Shown one piece after another: positions 26,833 through 35,770 of a stretch of DNA of 40,829 bases. The notes under the pieces are model-generated. The model had not been told where the DNA came from. It saw only the letters and a program-made list of their open reading frames with translations, and searched no databases. The stretch is from Gammaproteobacteria bacterium. Lineage in GTDB: Bacteria > Pseudomonadota > Gammaproteobacteria > JAJDOJ01. Within the stretch, counting starts at the first letter, position 1, and each line of letters opens with the position of its first letter. Position numbers and translations under genes: made by a program. The DNA is taken from positions 1 through 40,829 of the forward strand of contig JAJDOJ010000024.1 of NCBI GenBank assembly GCA_022340215.1, given 5' to 3'.

Positions 26833-27201
26833 TCAAGCCTCCGTCCCGTTCGACGGATCGGAATCTCGATCAGCCGCCTTGCCGGGAGAATCAATTTTCT
26901 TTTTCTCCTCGCCGCGCAGAGCCGCGATCTCGGCTTCAATATGGTCTCTTTCCTCCTTGGGGAGGCGTCGGATATCGATGGTCACCGAGTCGTGTATAGC
27001 CCACATCAGGGCGTGCAGCCAGGGCACCCCCCCAAGGAATCCCAGGTTCCCCATCAGCTTGACCGCCTCGGCGTGGGGATGCTTGCGTTTCACTGCAAGC
27101 TTCCCTGGCAGGGAAATGAACCACACAAAGATCACGGTAAAGCCCGCCAACAGGATCAGCAACGCGAGAAACGTTACGACATTCCAGAAATCAAGATGCA
27201 T
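26833..27201 (-). CDS. yiaW: DUF3302 inner-membrane protein (YiaW-like)
   Basis: A 122-residue protein with one N-terminal helix (WNVVTFLALLILLAGFTVIFVW trimmed at both ends), the conserved LPGKLAVKRKHPHAEAVKLM segment, a second weakly hydrophobic stretch GNLGFLGGVPWLHALMWAI, and a charged C-terminus. It is the usual upstream partner of yiaV-type HlyD genes. AGGA lies about six bases before the ATG. The product is probably in the same membrane complex as YiaV; the function is not known. Confidence 0.85.
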   Translation of the reverse strand: MHLDFWNVVTFLALLILLAGFTVIFVWFISLPGKLAVKRKHPHAEAVKLMGNLGFLGGVPWLHALMWAIHDSVTIDIRRLPKEERDHIEAEIAALRGEEKKKIDSPGKAADRDSDPSNGTEA

Positions 27202-27411
27202 CTTGCGTCCTGCCCTCCGAGTTGGATCCGGCCGGGGCGTTGCGGGATGGCCCCATTAATACGACTGCCCGAAGCGCTGAGTCTATCCGGCAGCGCGGGT
27301 TACATGGAAGCATAACCGTGTACCATTCCCTACCACGGGTGCGCTGTGGCTTCGGCTTTACCCGTCGCAAAGCAGGGGCTAGTATGCAAACGAACACCTC
27401 ACTAAGTGGTC

Positions 27412-27579
27412 ATGTCCGACGAAGGCGGTGGATTTCAGCTCGGCTTACTGCTCGCCATCGCTTTGATTGCGATCGGTGTCGGCAACCTGCTGGCTTTGGT
27501 CCACCTAGCCAGGTACTTCAACAGGCGGGACCGGAAGCACCGCCCCGGTCAGCGGGGCGCCGGCGAGCATGAACCGTAA
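27412..27579 (+). CDS. Small single-helix membrane protein upstream of glmU
   Basis: A 55-residue frame: short acidic N-terminus MSDEGGGFQ, one hydrophobic helix (LGLLLAIALIAIGVGNLLAL), then a basic tail ARYFNRRDRKHRPGQRG. The arrangement looks like a genuine small membrane protein with the tail in the cytoplasm. The upstream AGTGG is a weak ribosome binding site. It precedes glmU by 177 bases on the same strand. No family recognised. Confidence 0.5.
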   Translation: MSDEGGGFQLGLLLAIALIAIGVGNLLALVHLARYFNRRDRKHRPGQRGAGEHEP

Positions 27580-27756
27580 AATCGACTGGAACTGGCCGGA
27601 AATCAGGACATTTCCGAACGCACATCTCTGAGGAAACCTTTGCCATGGCGGAGTTACCTGCTCCATCGCCGCACCACCTCCGCAAGCGCCTTCCCCCAAA
27701 ACATCGCCGGTTTCTCGCTACCCGGATTTCCTCCAGCATCGACATGTACCCTACCA

Positions 27757-29130
27757 ATGAATGACACCCCGACAGTCGTAGTGCTCGCCGCCGGACATGG
27801 GACAAGGATGAAAAGTGCCCTGCCAAAGGTCCTTCACCCGATCGGCGGCCGGCCGATGATCGCCCGCGTCCTGGATACCGCGCGCGCCCTGGGCTCGTCG
27901 AGGCCTCGCGTCGTTTATGGACACGGAGGTCGGCAGGTCCCCGATGCGCTCGACGATAAGGATATCGACTGGCGCGAGCAGAGCGAACGGCTCGGAACCG
28001 GTCACGCCCTGGTTCAGGCATTGCCCGGCATCGATGACCGGGCGCGGCTGCTGGTGCTCTACGGCGATGTGCCGTTGTTGCGACCGGAAACGCTGCGTGC
28101 ACTGCTCGGCGGATGCCCCGAAGAAGGACTGGCTGTATTGAGTGTCGAGCTGGAGGATCCCGCCGGATACGGTCGAATCGTCCGCGACGCCCATGGCGCT
28201 CTGCTGCGCATCGTCGAGGAAGAGGACGCCGATCCCACCGAACGCGCGATCCGGGAGGTCAACACCGGGATCATGTCGGCCCGGGCAGGTCATTTCCGGC
28301 GCTGGTTGCGGTCGGTGGGCAATAGCAACGCGCAGGGAGAGTACTATCTGACGGACTGTATCGAGCTGGCAGTGGGGGAGGGTTCAACGGCCGTGGCCAT
28401 CATCTGCAGGGACCGGGAAGAGGTCACGGGAATCAACGATCGCTCGCAGCTCGCTCGCTGCGAGCGGATTTTCCAGCTTCGGCAGGCGGACCGGCTCATG
28501 GCCAATGGCGTAACACTCGCGGACCCGGCCCGGCTCGACGTTCGCGGCGAAATCGAAGCGGCAACCGACGTATTCATCGACGTCAATGTCGTGCTCGAAG
28601 GAACCGTCCGCCTCGGAGAGCGCGCGAGAATCGGACCCAACTGCACGGTCCGCGATGCCGAGATCGGCGCCGGGTCCGAGATCCTGCCGAATTCCGTTAT
28701 CGAGGACGCCGTGATCGGCAAGAATTGCCGGGTCGGTCCGTTTTCCCGCGTGCGCCCCGAGACCCGCCTGGCGGACGGCGTCCATCTGGGTAATTTCGTC
28801 GAGATCAAGAAATCCCGCATAGGCGACCTGTCGAAGGTCAATCACCTGAGTTACATCGGCGACACCGATGTCGGTACACGGGTCAACGTCGGCGCCGGAA
28901 CCATCACCTGCAATTACGACGGGGCGTATAAGCACCGGACGATCATCGAAGACGACGCCTTCATCGGTTCCGACACGCAGCTGGTCGCGCCAGTCCGCGT
29001 GGGCGCTGGCGCAACGATCGGCGCGGGATCCACCATTACCCGGGACACCCCGGCCGGGGAGCTGACCCTGTCCCGTGCCCCGCAAACCACGGTCAAGGGT
29101 TGGAAACGGCCCCGAAAACAGCGGAAATAA
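27757..29130 (+). CDS. glmU: Bifunctional GlcNAc-1-P uridyltransferase / GlcN-1-P acetyltransferase
   Basis: GlmU acetylates glucosamine-1-P and couples it to UTP, giving UDP-GlcNAc for peptidoglycan and LPS. The 457-residue length is standard. The N-terminal pyrophosphorylase domain opens with VVVLAAGHGTRMKSALPKVL. The C-terminal left-handed beta-helix shows hexapeptide repeats (IGPNCTVRDAEIGAGSEI) and the acetyltransferase block FVEIKKSRIGDLSKVNHLSY with NVGAGTITCNYDGAYKH. The ATG at 27757 gives the family start; a longer frame upstream is not conserved. No clear ribosome binding site is visible. glmS follows after 146 bases, so the two supply consecutive steps together with GlmM. Confidence 0.97.
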   Translation: MNDTPTVVVLAAGHGTRMKSALPKVLHPIGGRPMIARVLDTARALGSSRPRVVYGHGGRQVPDALDDKDIDWREQSERLGTGHALVQALPGIDDRARLLVLYGDVPLLRPETLRALLGGCPEEGLAVLSVELEDPAGYGRIVRDAHGALLRIVEEEDADPTERAIREVNTGIMSARAGHFRRWLRSVGNSNAQGEYYLTDCIELAVGEGSTAVAIICRDREEVTGINDRSQLARCERIFQLRQADRLMANGVTLADPARLDVRGEIEAATDVFIDVNVVLEGTVRLGERARIGPNCTVRDAEIGAGSEILPNSVIEDAVIGKNCRVGPFSRVRPETRLADGVHLGNFVEIKKSRIGDLSKVNHLSYIGDTDVGTRVNVGAGTITCNYDGAYKHRTIIEDDAFIGSDTQLVAPVRVGAGATIGAGSTITRDTPAGELTLSRAPQTTVKGWKRPRKQRK

Positions 29131-29276
29131 TGGGATTTGGCCTGCCCCGTCTTTCGGACCCCGCGACGGACCCATTGCGAACCGGGGTTCGTTTCGATTG
29201 AAATCGGCCAATCAACCAGAATCATTCGGATTCGGAATCCAGGCATCCCACTCCAACCGATCAATGGACAGAAACC

Positions 29277-31112
29277 ATGTGTGGCATCGTAGGCGGAATC
29301 GCTCAGCGCGAGATTGAACCCATCCTGATGGAGGGGTTACGCAGGCTCGAGTATCGTGGATATGACTCGGCCGGCATCGCCGTACTGCATGACCACGTGC
29401 TGAATCGGGTACGCCGGCAGGGAAAGGTTTCGGAACTTGCCGGCGCCTTGACTGCGACCCCGTTACCCGGGCGCCTGGGTATCGCGCACACCCGCTGGGC
29501 TACGCATGGCGTCCCGTCGGAGTCCAACGCCCACCCGCATTTCGGTGGAGAGGGTCGGGTTGCCGTCGTACATAACGGCATCATTGAGAACCACGCCGAA
29601 ATCAGGCAAAGGCTGGAGAGAAACGGCGTCCAATTCACCTCCAACACGGATTCCGAGGTCATCGCACATCTGATCGTCTCGCATCTGGAGACGGGGATGG
29701 GGCTGGTCGAGGCCACACAGAAAACCGTCGCCGAGCTCGAGGGCAGCTACGCCATCGGGGTACTCGATCGCGAGGACCCGCAACGGCTGGTCGCCGCGCG
29801 GCACGGCAGTCCGCTGGTCGTCGGCATCGGTCTCGGTGAACATTTCATCGCCTCCGACGTACAGGCACTCCAGCCCGTCACGCAACGTTTCGTCTATCTC
29901 GAGAACGGGGACATCGCCGATCTCAAAATCTCCTCCGTCGAGATCCGCGACCAGGACGGAAATCCCGTCGAACGATCCGCGCGGGTCCTGGAACTGAGCG
30001 CCGACGCCTCGGAACGCGGCAGATACCGCCATTTCATGCTGAAGGAGATCTTCGAGCAACCCGTTGCCATCACGGACACGCTCGAGGATCGTATCGAAGG
30101 CGACCGCGTACCCGACGAGATTCTCGGGCCCTCCGCCGCCCGCATCCTCGATAAGGTGAACGCAATCCAGATCGTGGCCTGCGGAACCAGCTTTCACGCA
30201 GGGTTAATCGGCAAATACTGGTTCGAATCCCTGACCGGCATTCCCTGCCACGTCGAGGTCGCAAGCGAGTTCCGATACAGGAAGCACGTGGTCCAGCCGG
30301 GGACCCTGTTCGTCAGCGTTTCGCAGTCCGGAGAGACGGCCGACACCCTGGCGGCGCTATCGCAGATCGCGGAAACCGCCGGCTACGCCGGCTCGCTCAC
30401 CATATGCAACGTGCCGGAAAGCTCCCTGGTCCGGGCCTCGGACCTGGCCCTGATGACCCATGCGGGTCCCGAGATCGGTGTGGCGTCGACCAAGGCATTC
30501 ACCACTCAACTCATTGCACTGCTGCTACTGCTTCTGGTTCTCGGCCGCCGTCACGGAATCACACCCGACACGGAACAAGCCCTGATCTCCGAGCTCAGGA
30601 CCCTGCCCTCACAGATCGAGCGCGTTCTGTCCATGGATTCGAAAATTGCCGCTATGGCGGAACGTTTCGTAGACAAACGGCATACCCTGTTTCTCGGCAG
30701 AGGATCCCACTACCCCGTGGCGATGGAGGGGGCCCTGAAGCTCAAGGAGATCTCCTACATCCATGCCGAAGCGTATGCGGCCGGGGAACTCAAACACGGA
30801 CCACTGGCGCTGGTCGACAGTGACATGCCAGTGGTCGCCGTTGCACCCAACGACGCGCTGCTGGAGAAACTCAAGTCGAATCTGGAAGAGGTTCGATCGC
30901 GGGGTGGGGAACTCTATGTATTTGCGGACATCGATACGGAACTCGTCGCAGACCCGAACGTTCACGTCATGCACGTGGCACCGACCCACGAGGTGGTTGC
31001 ACCACTGATATTCACGGTACCGCTTCAGTTGCTGGCTTACCACACCGCGGTGTTGAAGGGTACCGACGTGGATCAGCCCCGCAACCTGGCCAAATCGGTC
31101 ACGGTGGAGTAG
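29277..31112 (+). CDS. glmS: Glutamine-fructose-6-phosphate aminotransferase (isomerizing)
   Basis: GlmS makes glucosamine-6-P from fructose-6-P and glutamine. At 611 residues it is full length. The nucleophile Cys2 follows the start (MCGIVGGIAQ), with RLEYRGYDSAGIAV and HTRWATHG in the glutaminase domain. The two SIS isomerase domains contain CGTSFHAGL, SVSQSGETADTLAAL and RGSHYPVAMEGALKLKEISY, and the C-terminal loop ends PRNLAKSVTVE. The ATG is fixed by the Met-Cys start. It is convergent with the DJ-1 family gene only ten bases away. In enterobacteria glmS is controlled by sRNAs; no such site was identified here. Confidence 0.98.
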   Translation: MCGIVGGIAQREIEPILMEGLRRLEYRGYDSAGIAVLHDHVLNRVRRQGKVSELAGALTATPLPGRLGIAHTRWATHGVPSESNAHPHFGGEGRVAVVHNGIIENHAEIRQRLERNGVQFTSNTDSEVIAHLIVSHLETGMGLVEATQKTVAELEGSYAIGVLDREDPQRLVAARHGSPLVVGIGLGEHFIASDVQALQPVTQRFVYLENGDIADLKISSVEIRDQDGNPVERSARVLELSADASERGRYRHFMLKEIFEQPVAITDTLEDRIEGDRVPDEILGPSAARILDKVNAIQIVACGTSFHAGLIGKYWFESLTGIPCHVEVASEFRYRKHVVQPGTLFVSVSQSGETADTLAALSQIAETAGYAGSLTICNVPESSLVRASDLALMTHAGPEIGVASTKAFTTQLIALLLLLLVLGRRHGITPDTEQALISELRTLPSQIERVLSMDSKIAAMAERFVDKRHTLFLGRGSHYPVAMEGALKLKEISYIHAEAYAAGELKHGPLALVDSDMPVVAVAPNDALLEKLKSNLEEVRSRGGELYVFADIDTELVADPNVHVMHVAPTHEVVAPLIFTVPLQLLAYHTAVLKGTDVDQPRNLAKSVTVE

Positions 31113-31122
31113 CGGAAGGGAA

Positions 31123-31680
31123 TCAGGCGGCGGGACGCTGCAGTGGCGTCTCCACTGCGGTCCGCGCTTCCCGACCCAGCATCAGTTCGATCAGTTCCAG
31201 TGCAAAATCCATGGCCGTGCCCGGCCCTCTGGAGGTCACCACCTTGCCGTCAACCTGTACGGGACGGCTCGTAATGCGGGTCTCGTTCAGCGCCAGGGAT
31301 TCGAGCACACCCGGAAATCCGGTAGCCTGTCGGGAGTCCAGCAACCCGGCGGTTGCCAGGACCTTGGGCGCCGCGCAAATGGCGGCGGTATATTTCCCTT
31401 CAGCGGACAAGCGCTTCAGAAGGGTATGGATGCGCGGGTCCTCGTTGAGGTGGTCCGCGCCGGGAAGCCCACCGGGAAGCACGATCATATCGAAATCCTG
31501 GTCCACGACGTCGTCCAGCCCGGTATCCGGCATTAACACGGTGCCGCGTGAGGCCTTGACCGGTCCTCTGTCGAGACCTGCGGTGACTACCTCGATGCCC
31601 GCTCGACGAAGGAGATCGATGATGGTCACCGCTTCGAGCTCCTCGCAGCCCTGGGCAAGCGGAACAAGTACGCGCGTCAT
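31123..31680 (-). CDS. DJ-1/PfpI family protein (YajL/ThiJ-like)
   Basis: A 185-residue DJ-1 superfamily protein. The reactive cysteine C102 sits in the nucleophile elbow AAICAAPKVLA, with the partner glutamate in GCEELEAVTIIDLLRRAG and the glycine loop MIVLPGGLPGA. E. coli YajL and DJ-1 act in oxidative-stress protection and protein repair or chaperoning; a similar role is inferred. It is last in a minus-strand cluster after envC and ctpA, 73 bases from ctpA. MTRVLVPLAQGCEE fits the family start. Confidence 0.93.
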   Translation of the reverse strand: MTRVLVPLAQGCEELEAVTIIDLLRRAGIEVVTAGLDRGPVKASRGTVLMPDTGLDDVVDQDFDMIVLPGGLPGADHLNEDPRIHTLLKRLSAEGKYTAAICAAPKVLATAGLLDSRQATGFPGVLESLALNETRITSRPVQVDGKVVTSRGPGTAMDFALELIELMLGREARTAVETPLQRPAA

Positions 31681-31753
31681 CGCTAGTTATCCTCAGTCTT
31701 GAGAAGCCGCAAACCTGAAACAACCCAGATCACCCACCCGCACCATCCTCCGC

Positions 31754-33094
31754 TCAGCCGCTGCTGGCGTTGACACGGTTCAATATAGCGATCCCCTTGA
31801 GGATGTTCAGCGCCTCGTTGAGCTGGTAATCCTCCTCGGCGAGTGGGCCTTCCGCGTCGTCCTTCCCTGACTTGTCAGGGTTTTGTTTCGAATTACCGTT
31901 ATCGAGGTGCCCGGCGAGATCGGCCTCCTTGACGGGGTCGAAACCCGTGTCCTCCGCCTGAGAGACCTTCAGGTTTTCCAGAACGATGTCAGGGTTGATG
32001 CCTTCGGCCTGGATCGACTTGCCCGACGGTGTGTAGTAGCGGGCAGTGGTGAGCTTCAGCGCAGCGCTCTCCTTGAGTGGAAGGATTGTCTGGACAGATC
32101 CCTTCCCGAAGGACTTGGAGCCAAGAATAATGGCCCGCTTGTGGTCCTGCATGGCGCCGGCTACGATCTCGGAGGCGGACGCCGAACCACCGTTGATCAG
32201 GATCACCATCGGCACCCCGTCGAGGACATCACCGTCGGTCGCGTTGTAACGCAGTTCGGAGTCCTGAACGCGACCCTCGGTATAGACGATCAAACCCTTG
32301 TCGAGAAAAGCATCCGAAACGCCAACCGCACCGGTCAGTACGCCCCCGGGGTTGTTTCGCAGATCCAATACCAGCCCCTGCAACGGTCCCTTGTTCTCCT
32401 TTTTTAACTCCTCGATGGCGTCGATCAGGTTTCGAGCCGTCTTGGACTGGAAGTTCGTAATCCGCGCGTAACCGAACCCCGGTTGAAGCATCCTGGACTT
32501 GACGCTCTTGACGCGAATCACGTCGCGGGTAATCGAGATCTTGAGCGGTTTATCCGCTCCATCGCGCACGACAGTCAGCATGATATCCGTACCCTTCTTA
32601 CCGCGCATTATCTTGACTGCGTCATTAAGGGTCATGCCCTTGACCGGTTGGTCGTCAAGGCGAATGATGAGATCCCCGGCCTTGATCCCCGCCCGCTCGG
32701 CAGGTGTATCGTCGATGGGCGCAATGACCTTGACGAACCCGTCCTCCATGCCCACCTCGATCCCGAGACCCCCGAACTCGCCCGTTGTCCCGATCTGCAG
32801 CTCTCTGAATTCCTCTTCGTTGAGATAGGTCGAATGCGGATCAAGCCCCGCCAGCATCCCGCGGATGGCGCTCTCCAGCAGTTCCTTGTCGCTGACCTCG
32901 ACGACGTAGTCGTTTTTTATGCGGGCGTAGACATCAGTGAATGTGCGCAGATCCTCCAGTGGCAACTTGACCTGCTTTTCCCTTTCGGCGAATACGCCGT
33001 GCCCCACACCGAGGGAAATACCGATGATGATTCCCATCACCAGGCCTATCCCCATTTTAGGGGTACGGGCAGAAAGACTACGATTTGTGCTCAT
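31754..33094 (-). CDS. ctpA: S41 family carboxyl-terminal processing protease
   Basis: A 446-residue periplasmic protease. The signal-anchor segment IGLVMGIIIGISLGVGHGVFA is at about 16-36 (first 20 residues quoted in part). A PDZ domain spans about 105-190 (GGLGIEVGMEDGFVKVIAPI). The serine-lysine dyad lies in NGGSASASEIVAGAM and SKSFGKGSVQTILPL (Lys331), with the substrate strand LVLDLRNNPGG before it. The start at 33094 (MSTNRSLSART) is chosen over a longer frame because conserved sequence begins there; no clear ribosome binding site is visible. It follows envC, the common order in gammaproteobacteria. CtpA-type enzymes trim murein hydrolases and their activators. Confidence 0.95.
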   Translation of the reverse strand: MSTNRSLSARTPKMGIGLVMGIIIGISLGVGHGVFAEREKQVKLPLEDLRTFTDVYARIKNDYVVEVSDKELLESAIRGMLAGLDPHSTYLNEEEFRELQIGTTGEFGGLGIEVGMEDGFVKVIAPIDDTPAERAGIKAGDLIIRLDDQPVKGMTLNDAVKIMRGKKGTDIMLTVVRDGADKPLKISITRDVIRVKSVKSRMLQPGFGYARITNFQSKTARNLIDAIEELKKENKGPLQGLVLDLRNNPGGVLTGAVGVSDAFLDKGLIVYTEGRVQDSELRYNATDGDVLDGVPMVILINGGSASASEIVAGAMQDHKRAIILGSKSFGKGSVQTILPLKESAALKLTTARYYTPSGKSIQAEGINPDIVLENLKVSQAEDTGFDPVKEADLAGHLDNGNSKQNPDKSGKDDAEGPLAEEDYQLNEALNILKGIAILNRVNASSG

Positions 33095-33362
33095 TTTCAG
33101 TATATCTGACTCAGTTCGAACCGTTGGCCCGCCGCCCACGGGACAGCGGCCGCAAACGGACACATTACCCCATATCCCGAAACTGCGCCACGCTTGCGCT
33201 ACGAACGGACGATTTCCGCTGTCCGGAAGGCAAACCCAATGAGAATTGAAGCGTTTGACCCGGATACGGGCCGATAATTCCGAATTCCGGCCCAACCCCG
33301 CCTCTGCTGATTTCCAAAGAGACTGCCGCGTTGGCACGCCACCCCGCCCTGCAGCGACTTGC

Positions 33363-34625
33363 TCAATCGGCCAGGCTGACGCGTTTCGTACACCAGGAGG
33401 TGGGATCGAGGGGCTTGCCGTTATGGCGAATCCCGAAATACAACCCCGGGGTCGAACGACCCGCGCTGGCGCCCACCCTGGCGATCAGATCTCCGGCTTC
33501 CACCCAGTCACCGGGTGATTTGTACAGACTGCGGTTGTACCCATACAGACTCATGTAACCCTTCCCATGATCTATGATCAGAAGCAGCCCGTAGCCACGG
33601 ATCCAGTCTGCGAACGCCACGCGACCTCTTTCGATCGCTCGCACCGCCTCGTCCTCGCCGGCCCGGATAAGAACACCCTGGGCAGAGGCGCCACCGGTGC
33701 CTCCCCTGACGATCCGACCCGTGGCCGGCCACGGTAGCTTTCCCTTTTGTCGTTTGAAGGGTTGTTCACCACCGGGATGGACCGGTATGTCGTCAAGCGC
33801 CATGCGCAATTTGTTCAGCAAGGACTTCAGTCCCTCGTGTTCGGCCTTCAATGCGGCAATGGATCTGTTGCCCTTGCCGATCTCCGCCTGTAACGCCTTG
33901 AGCGTGACCATCCTCCCGTCTTGGGCGGCCTTCAGCCTGGCACGTTCCACCTTCAAGTCTTCCCTGGATTGCGAGAGACGCTCGGCATTTCTCTTCAGCG
34001 CCACTTCGACCTCGCTCATGTCATCGAGTGTTCGCGTCACTGCATCGATACGAGCGAGGCGTGCCCGATTGAGGTAGTCATAGTAGATGTGGTAACGACT
34101 GAAATGGACCGGGGATTCGAGGTTGAGAAGCAACTTGAGATACGCTTCACGACCATTTGCATAGCGCGCACGAACCAGATTGCCGATAGCCTCGCGCTGA
34201 GCCGCCAGCGCTTTGCGTAAGACTTGCTTGCGGGCGATCAATCCCTCTGCGCGGGTTTCCAGGTCATTCAGCTGGCTGTCGAGAGAGCGTTCCTTTCGGG
34301 ACAGCGTTCCAATGGATGTCTCCAGTTCCGCCAATTCAGTGACCAGTTGTCCGGTTCGCCCTTCAGTCTGGGCAACACGGGTCCGGAGGCCGGATATCTC
34401 CCGCTGGATCGACTCCAGGCGAGCCCTAATCTCGGCCTCGTTTCGGCTGGAACCGGATACGCCATCCGCCATACCGGCCAGAAAGGAGGTAACGATCAGA
34501 ATTCCGGTTAACAGAGCTCGGCGTGGATCCGGCAAGACCGCTCCGAACGGCCGGGTGAATGATTCGTGACAACCGCGAATATTGGCCTTGGCAGTCAGAG
34601 AAACGAGTGCACATGGTACCGTCAT
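33363..34625 (-). CDS. envC: EnvC-type murein hydrolase activator
   Basis: A 420-residue exported coiled-coil protein with a C-terminal LytM (M23) domain. A hydrophobic segment at about 38-53 (ALLTGILIVTSFLAGM) is the likely signal sequence, after an unusually long N-terminus, so the true start may be later. Coiled coils cover about 60-130 and 195-275. The LytM domain (IIDHGKGYMSLYGYNRSLY, then RVGASAGRSTPGLYFGIR) lacks the zinc-site histidines of active enzymes: the usual H-x-H position reads GLY. EnvC is known to be catalytically dead and to activate amidases AmiA/AmiB at the division site, so this is expected. The gene is divergent from the ArsR-family regulator. Confidence 0.9.
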   Translation of the reverse strand: MTVPCALVSLTAKANIRGCHESFTRPFGAVLPDPRRALLTGILIVTSFLAGMADGVSGSSRNEAEIRARLESIQREISGLRTRVAQTEGRTGQLVTELAELETSIGTLSRKERSLDSQLNDLETRAEGLIARKQVLRKALAAQREAIGNLVRARYANGREAYLKLLLNLESPVHFSRYHIYYDYLNRARLARIDAVTRTLDDMSEVEVALKRNAERLSQSREDLKVERARLKAAQDGRMVTLKALQAEIGKGNRSIAALKAEHEGLKSLLNKLRMALDDIPVHPGGEQPFKRQKGKLPWPATGRIVRGGTGGASAQGVLIRAGEDEAVRAIERGRVAFADWIRGYGLLLIIDHGKGYMSLYGYNRSLYKSPGDWVEAGDLIARVGASAGRSTPGLYFGIRHNGKPLDPTSWCTKRVSLAD

Positions 34626-34632
34626 GAATGTG

Positions 34633-34658
34633 TAGTATAATTCTATAGTATAATTCTA
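34633..34658 (+). promoter_or_regulatory. Tandem 13-base repeat with two -10 boxes, arsR/envC divergent promoter
   Basis: The unit TAGTATAATTCTA occurs twice in tandem (34633-34645, 34646-34658), each containing TATAAT on the plus strand. The short gap between the divergent envC and arsR starts leaves room for little else. It probably contains the arsR promoter and may be the regulator's operator. No good -35 box was seen. Confidence 0.6.
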
Positions 34659-34675
34659 ATATGCAGGATCGGATT

Positions 34676-35014
34676 ATGCACACCAATCAGCAGAAACTGG
34701 AAACGGACCCGAACATCACCGACCTGATGACCCGGGACGACGACATAGAACGTGCGTCAAGGTCCCTCAAGGCGATGTCCCACCCACTGCGACTTAAAAT
34801 CCTCTGCACCCTGGGTGACCAGGAAGTCAGCGTGCAGGATATCGTCGAACGTGTGGGCACCTCCCAAAGTAATATTTCACAACACCTGGCAATACTGCGG
34901 GACAAGGGCATTCTGGCCTCACGCAAGGACGCGAACCGGGTCTATTATCGCGTCAGCGACGCGCGCACCCTGCAGTTGATTACCATGATGCATCAGGTCT
35001 TCTGCAGCAGGTAG
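34676..35014 (+). CDS. ArsR-family regulator, HlyU/SqrR/BigR-like thiol-switch type
   Basis: A winged-helix repressor of 112 residues from the ATG at 34676, preferred because AGGA lies seven bases upstream; an ATG at 34661 without a ribosome binding site would add five residues. The DNA-binding helix region is VERVGTSQSNISQHLAILRD, with wing RKDANRVYYRVSD. It lacks the metal-binding ELCVCDL motif of arsenic sensors. Instead two cysteines, in LKILCTLGD and in the C-terminal HQVFCSR, are 66 residues apart, the spacing of the dithiol pair in SqrR and BigR. That supports sensing of persulfides or oxidants rather than metals. Targets are unknown; it is divergent from envC. Confidence 0.9.
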   Translation: MHTNQQKLETDPNITDLMTRDDDIERASRSLKAMSHPLRLKILCTLGDQEVSVQDIVERVGTSQSNISQHLAILRDKGILASRKDANRVYYRVSDARTLQLITMMHQVFCSR

Positions 35015-35052
35015 CGATCCGGCCGTGGCGGCCGAATGAAGAGCATTTCCGC

Positions 35053-35097
35053 AAAACGGGTAAGAGCCGGGCCGCAAGCCCGGCTCTTACCCGTTTT
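35053..35097. terminator. Bidirectional terminator
   Basis: A perfect 20-base stem (AAAACGGGTAAGAGCCGGGC and its complement) around a five-base CGCAA loop, with a T-run on the plus side and, by symmetry, on the minus side. It lies between the convergent arsR and 35134-35646 genes and should stop both. Confidence 0.93.
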
Positions 35098-35133
35098 TAT
35101 AGAGCGTCGGAACCCAAACGCGCGAAAACCCGG

Positions 35134-35646
35134 TTACGGAAACGCCGGCATGTGGGCCTCGACTCCTTTGTCAGCCGCTTCCGGGTAATGTGAATGGATC
35201 ATTTGCGTGATTTCTTCGACCTTTTCTTTCGGCACGTCCACCATCAGCAGGATTTGCCCGTTGTCGATCGCGCTCTGAAACCCCTTGAGCCGTGAATTGG
35301 GCATACTGATCGCCACCATGCCCGAGGCCCAGCTGCCGAATACTGCACCGGCGATGGCCAAACCGAGTATCGGCCCCATCCCCAGGCTATCTCCGAACGC
35401 CGGGTAGAGATACAGCAGATACCCGAGCGCGCTGCCGACAACCGCACCAACCACCAGCCCGATGAACATGCCATGCAGAAGGTCCGTGCGCTGGAGTAGG
35501 TTTGCCTTGGGTAACTCCGCCAGCTTGGCGTCTACCGTCGCGTGAAAATGGATATGGCTGTCGTCGATGTGGGCAAGCAGCAACTCGCGTTCCAGTTTCT
35601 TGGCCATCTCGATATCCGGCAGCATAAAATACAAGCGTCTTCTCAT
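35134..35646 (-). CDS. Glycine-zipper membrane protein (DUF1269-like)
   Basis: A 170-residue protein with a cytoplasmic N-terminal part (MRRRLYFMLPDIEMAKKLE) and two glycine-rich helices (MFIGLVVGAVVGSALGYLLY and GPILGLAIAGAVFGSWASGM). A C-terminal domain contains GQILLMVDVPKEKVEEI. The overall pattern, N-terminal sensing-like fold, glycine zipper and C-terminal ferredoxin-like segment, resembles DUF1269 stress-related proteins; this is a tentative family match. It is transcribed alone, opposite to gmk. Confidence 0.75.
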   Translation of the reverse strand: MRRRLYFMLPDIEMAKKLERELLLAHIDDSHIHFHATVDAKLAELPKANLLQRTDLLHGMFIGLVVGAVVGSALGYLLYLYPAFGDSLGMGPILGLAIAGAVFGSWASGMVAISMPNSRLKGFQSAIDNGQILLMVDVPKEKVEEITQMIHSHYPEAADKGVEAHMPAFP

Positions 35647-35770
35647 GAGCCACCTCCAGTGTAAAGACTGTGGAAGATTGTAAATTTATGCTTCTATCCC
35701 ACCCCATTATAGTCTTTTCCCCGGCGCTGTCTCCCCCGGCAACGCCGGATTCCGCACGGAGCGATCTCGC

